A stretch of DNA of 9,018 nucleotides from an uncultured Ruminococcus sp. (GTDB lineage: Bacteria > Bacillota > Clostridia > Oscillospirales > Ruminococcaceae): the NCBI GenBank assembly GCA_945835085.1, contig CAMAIG010000034.1, positions 1 to 9,018 on the forward strand, written 5' to 3'. Under the pieces are notes generated by a model. It saw nothing but the letters and a program-made list of their open reading frames with translations. It made no database searches and was not told the origin of the DNA. A program made the translations under genes and the position numbers. Shown here in pieces: positions 6,185 to 9,018 of the stretch (positions are counted from its first letter, which is position 1; each line of letters starts with the position of its first letter).

Positions 6185-7231
6185 ATGAGAAAAATACACA
6201 GCGTTAAGGTCGGAGAGCTTGCTCTTGACGGAAAAAGGATATATATTCAGTCCATGCTGAACGTTCCTTCCCATGATATCGAAGGAAATGTCAGGCAGGC
6301 TAAGGAGCTTCAGAAGGCAGGCTGCGAGATAGTCAGAGTTTCCGTGCCCGATATGAAGGCTGTGAAGCTCATTGACGCTATAAAAAGCGAGATATCTGTC
6401 CCCCTTGTGGCAGATATCCATTTTGACTATAAGATCGCTCTGGAATGTGCTGCGGCAGGGGTTGACAAAATTCGCATAAACCCCGGAAATATCGGCGGCA
6501 TTGACCGTGTTAAGGCTGTTGCAGATGCCTGTGCCGCAGGAAATATCCCCATAAGGATAGGCGTTAATTCAGGCTCTCTTGAAAAGGAGATTCTTGCAAA
6601 ATACGGCAGTCCATGCGCCGAGGCACTGGTTGAAAGTGCCCTGGGTCATGCAGCGCTTCTTGAAGACTGCGGTTTTAACGATATTGTTATCTCCATAAAA
6701 TCCTCCGACGTAAAAACTATGATAGACGCATATCGGCTTGCCGCAGAAAAAACGGTTTATCCCCTTCATCTGGGCGTTACCGAAGCGGGCACCGAAAGAA
6801 TGGGTATAATAAAATCCGCCGTGGGCATAGGCTCACTCCTTTGCGACGGCATTGGGGAAACCATCAGAGTATCACTTACAGACGACCCCGTAAAGGAAGT
6901 GCAGGCGGCAAAGGATATCCTCAAAGCCATCGGAAAGGGCAGCGGCGTAAGGCTAGTTTCATGCCCTACCTGCGGGCGTACAAGGATAGACCTTGTGGGA
7001 CTTGCAAAAAAGGTCGAGGAAGCGGTCAAGGACATTCCAGCCGACATTACCGTTGCGGTAATGGGCTGTGCGGTAAACGGTCCCGGGGAAGCAAGGGAAG
7101 CCGATATCGGCATTGCGGGGGGCGACGGCTGTGCTGTAATATTCCGGAAGGGCGAGCTTCTCCGAAAGGTCAGCGAAAATGACATTCTTCCCGAGCTTAT
7201 GGCTGAGATAAATAAGATAGTAAAAGATTGA
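6185..7231 (+). CDS. ispG: 4-hydroxy-3-methylbut-2-en-1-yl diphosphate synthase (flavodoxin)
   Basis: IspG (GcpE) is the penultimate enzyme of the MEP pathway. It reductively opens 2-C-methyl-erythritol 2,4-cyclodiphosphate to HMBPP using a [4Fe-4S] cluster and flavodoxin or ferredoxin electrons. From ATG 6185 there are 348 residues, the length of the two-domain bacterial form. The N-terminal TIM-barrel part shows QSM (22-24), GCEIVRVSVPD, PLVADIHFDYKIAL and KIRINPGNIGG. The C-terminal reductase-like part carries the cluster ligands Cys260 and Cys263 in SCPTCGRTRID and Cys295 in MGCAVNGPGEA, together with the catalytic Glu302. Everything needed for activity is present. The segment after QSM reads LNVPSHD, unlike the more common TNT.T.D. 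The gene follows rseP by ten bases. It complements dxr two genes upstream, and both feed uppS. Confidence 0.96.
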   Translation: MRKIHSVKVGELALDGKRIYIQSMLNVPSHDIEGNVRQAKELQKAGCEIVRVSVPDMKAVKLIDAIKSEISVPLVADIHFDYKIALECAAAGVDKIRINPGNIGGIDRVKAVADACAAGNIPIRIGVNSGSLEKEILAKYGSPCAEALVESALGHAALLEDCGFNDIVISIKSSDVKTMIDAYRLAAEKTVYPLHLGVTEAGTERMGIIKSAVGIGSLLCDGIGETIRVSLTDDPVKEVQAAKDILKAIGKGSGVRLVSCPTCGRTRIDLVGLAKKVEEAVKDIPADITVAVMGCAVNGPGEAREADIGIAGGDGCAVIFRKGELLRKVSENDILPELMAEINKIVKD

Positions 7232-7247
7232 TATATATTGATATATA
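7228..7247 (+). repeat. Two tandem copies of TTGATATATA
   Basis: TTGATATATA is present twice in a row, starting within the ispG stop codon region and running into the gap before polC. The same bases can form a weak 6-bp A-U hairpin (TATATA 7232-7237 with 7242-7247, loop TTGA). No matching -10 box stands at the right distance, so it does not look like a promoter. Its role, if any, is unknown. Confidence 0.6.
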
Positions 7248-7257
7248 CAGATGCATA

Positions 7258-7264
7258 GAAAGGA
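7258..7264 (+). promoter_or_regulatory. Ribosome binding site upstream of polC, unusually distant
   Basis: GAAAGGA is a strong site, but it ends 13 bases before the TTG start at 7278, longer than the usual 5-9. An out-of-frame ATG at 7265 touches the site directly and would give only 16 codons. The in-frame stop TGA at 7266 rules out any start further upstream for polC. Confidence 0.6.
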
Positions 7265-7277
7265 ATGACGTCAGAAA

Positions 7278-9018
7278 TTGCTTATCAAAGAGCTTTTTTC
7301 CGAATATACGGATAAAATACCAAATCCTGTGGGCAAAGGCGAGCTGCTGAAGATAATGCGCAGCGCCGACGGAAGAAATATGTATCTTGTTGCAAAGTTC
7401 GGAGCCTTGCAGCGCTTTGAAAATCTTGACGAATTTGAAAGAGCGGCGGCAAAGGCAGTGGGACTTGACTGCCTGCGGGTAAAATGCAGATATACTCCCG
7501 ATATGCTTGATGCGAAATACACGGGAGAAGCAGTTCAGAGATTAAAGCAGGATATGGCTGTGATAAACGGTCATATGAACGGCGCTTTTTATTATATTGA
7601 GGACAATATCATACATATAGAGCTTAAACGGGGCGGTGCGGAGCTTCTCAGCCGTGCAGGCTTTGAAGCGGCATTGTCAAAGCTCATGAGCGAGGAATTT
7701 TCCTTAAAGCTGGGCGTTAAGCTTATCGAAAAAAAGACAGCGGAGGATAACTATGAGGAGCAGATGAAAGCGGCATATGATTCTTCTCTCCCCATACCCG
7801 ACCCCGATGCGCCCGTCATTCCCGTAGCTGCACCGAGAGATGAACCCATAGTTTCTATTGACTTCAAGTCCGTGCCGATCATGAGCGATGGTGCCGAGAT
7901 CATCAAGGGCAAGAAGATATATGCCGACAGCGTAATTAACATAGGCGATATAAATGAGCCTCAGTCGGGCATAGTGATATGGGGAGATGTTTTTGATTAT
8001 TCCGAAAAGGAGATCAAGAATAAAAAGGGCGAGGAAAAGCGCATCACCACCGTGAGCCTTACGGATTACACGGGATCTATTTCCATAAAGGATTTTGCCG
8101 ACAAGGACAGCGAAAATATCCTTTCAAGGCTGAAAAAGGGCGTAACTGCCGTTATCAGAGGCAAGGTGGATTTTGACAACTTTGACAATGAGTTCGTTCT
8201 CCGTGCAAATGATATCATGCTCGTCAAAAAGAAGGAAAGAACGGATACCTGCGAGGAAAAGCGTGTAGAGCTGCATCTGCATACCAATATGTCGACAATG
8301 GACGCAATCACCCCTGCGGAAAAGCTTATCAAGAGGGCGTATTCATGGGGACACAAAGCCATTGCCATCACCGACCACGGCGGAGTTCAGGCATTTCCCG
8401 AGGCTGTTGCAGCCTGTGACGATATCAGAAAAAGCGGCGGAGATTTCAAGATAATCTACGGCTGCGAGGCATACTCGGTGGACGATATCATCGAAGCGGT
8501 AAAGGTTTATAAGGACGTACCCATAAAGGGCGAGCTTATCGTTTTTGACCTTGAAACAACGGGATTTTCCGCAACGGGCGACAGGATAATCGAGTACGGT
8601 GCGGTAAGACTCAGGGACCTTGAGATGTGCGACACCTTCTCAAGCTATGCAAACCCCGAAAGACCCATTCCCGAGAGAATAACAAAGCTTACGGGCATTA
8701 CGGGCACCATGACTGAAAATGCTCCTTCCGAAAGGGAAGCACTTGAAAAATTCATAGAATACTGCGGAGAAAATCCCGTGCTGATTGCCCATAATGCGGG
8801 CTTTGATACATCATTTATCAGAGCGGAATGTTTAAGGCAGGGGATAGATTTCAAATTCTCCGTTATCGACACCGTTCCCATGTGCAGAAGTATGCTTCCC
8901 GAGCTTAAAAAGCATAAGCTAAATGTGGTTGCAAAGCATCTGGGGCTGGGTGAGTTTGACCATCATCGTGCCTTTGAAGACGCAAAGATGCTGGGAATGA
9001 TATTTGTTAAGCTTGCTG
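7278..9018 (+). CDS. polC: DNA polymerase III PolC-type, N-terminal part (runs off window)
   Basis: PolC is the replicative polymerase of Firmicutes, carrying its own 3'-5' proofreading exonuclease. The frame is open to the window end: 580 residues of an expected 1,400 or more. Domains in order are an N-terminal domain (about 1-165); a Pro-rich linker (about 170-195); an OB-fold nucleic-acid-binding domain (about 230-325, 'SGIVIWGDVFDYSEKE' and 'TTVSLTDYTGSISIKDF'); the first part of the PHP domain (from about 330, HLHTNMSTMD with His333 and His335, AITDHGGVQAFPEA, GCEAY); and a DEDDh exonuclease inserted in the PHP domain. The exonuclease has DLETTG (Asp424, Glu426), HNAGFD (505-510) and HHRAFEDAK (His563, Asp568). 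The rest of PHP and the polymerase domain lie beyond the window. The TTG start is chosen because TGA at 7266 blocks any upstream start and the next in-frame GTG (residue 18) and ATG (residue 27) have no good ribosome site. Confidence 0.95.
   Translation, partial: MLIKELFSEYTDKIPNPVGKGELLKIMRSADGRNMYLVAKFGALQRFENLDEFERAAAKAVGLDCLRVKCRYTPDMLDAKYTGEAVQRLKQDMAVINGHMNGAFYYIEDNIIHIELKRGGAELLSRAGFEAALSKLMSEEFSLKLGVKLIEKKTAEDNYEEQMKAAYDSSLPIPDPDAPVIPVAAPRDEPIVSIDFKSVPIMSDGAEIIKGKKIYADSVINIGDINEPQSGIVIWGDVFDYSEKEIKNKKGEEKRITTVSLTDYTGSISIKDFADKDSENILSRLKKGVTAVIRGKVDFDNFDNEFVLRANDIMLVKKKERTDTCEEKRVELHLHTNMSTMDAITPAEKLIKRAYSWGHKAIAITDHGGVQAFPEAVAACDDIRKSGGDFKIIYGCEAYSVDDIIEAVKVYKDVPIKGELIVFDLETTGFSATGDRIIEYGAVRLRDLEMCDTFSSYANPERPIPERITKLTGITGTMTENAPSEREALEKFIEYCGENPVLIAHNAGFDTSFIRAECLRQGIDFKFSVIDTVPMCRSMLPELKKHKLNVVAKHLGLGEFDHHRAFEDAKMLGMIFVKLA

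Noticed and set aside
7228..7256. Promoter upstream of polC using TTGATA as a -35 box
   Set aside because: At 17 bases from either TTGATA there is no acceptable -10 box (ATGCAT for the first).
7265..7315. Small 16-codon ORF overlapping the polC start
   Set aside because: The ribosome site directly touches its ATG, leaving no spacing, and the peptide has no recognisable leader features; kept only as part of the polC start finding.

Overview
The window looks like core chromosome of a low-to-mid GC Firmicute of the class Clostridia, most like Ruminococcus or a relative in Oscillospiraceae. This rests on strong AAAGGA/GGAGG ribosome sites, TTG starts, a DUF4358 lipoprotein, a PolC-type replicative polymerase and the gene order. 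The assignment is inferred from gene content and style, not from a database search. All genes are on the + strand. I see no mobile element, CRISPR array, tRNA or rRNA, and no gene-free stretch longer than about 100 bases.

Layout. 1-224 is the 3' end of an SGNH/GDSL-type hydrolase gene. 278-856 encodes a DUF4358-type lipoprotein, probably co-transcribed with it; these two end an upstream cell-surface unit. A good sigma-A-like promoter at 890-918 then opens a compact housekeeping operon: pyrH (958-1674), frr (1717-2271), uppS (2307-3029), cdsA (3030-3872), dxr (3953-5107), rseP (5134-6174), ispG (6185-7231) and polC (7278 to beyond the window end). Gaps within the operon run from 0 to 80 bases. 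The largest, between cdsA and dxr, holds a strong 11-bp RNA hairpin followed by a T-rich tail.

How the genes fit together. PyrH makes UDP for RNA and for nucleotide-sugar precursors. Frr recycles ribosomes. Dxr and IspG are two steps of the MEP isoprenoid pathway. UppS uses the resulting C5 units to build the C55 lipid carrier for peptidoglycan. CdsA makes CDP-diacylglycerol for phospholipids. RseP is a membrane site-2 protease. PolC is the replicative polymerase. The operon thus links envelope lipid supply with translation and replication. The order matches the well-known Firmicutes block, with ispG between rseP and polC where Bacillus has proS. The rpsB-tsf pair that often precedes pyrH is absent here.

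I do not see a clearly new biological system. The points most worth a second look are the hydrolase/DUF4358 pair, the cdsA-dxr hairpin with an overlapping promoter-like sequence, the twin TTTACA boxes upstream of pyrH, and the odd translation start of polC.
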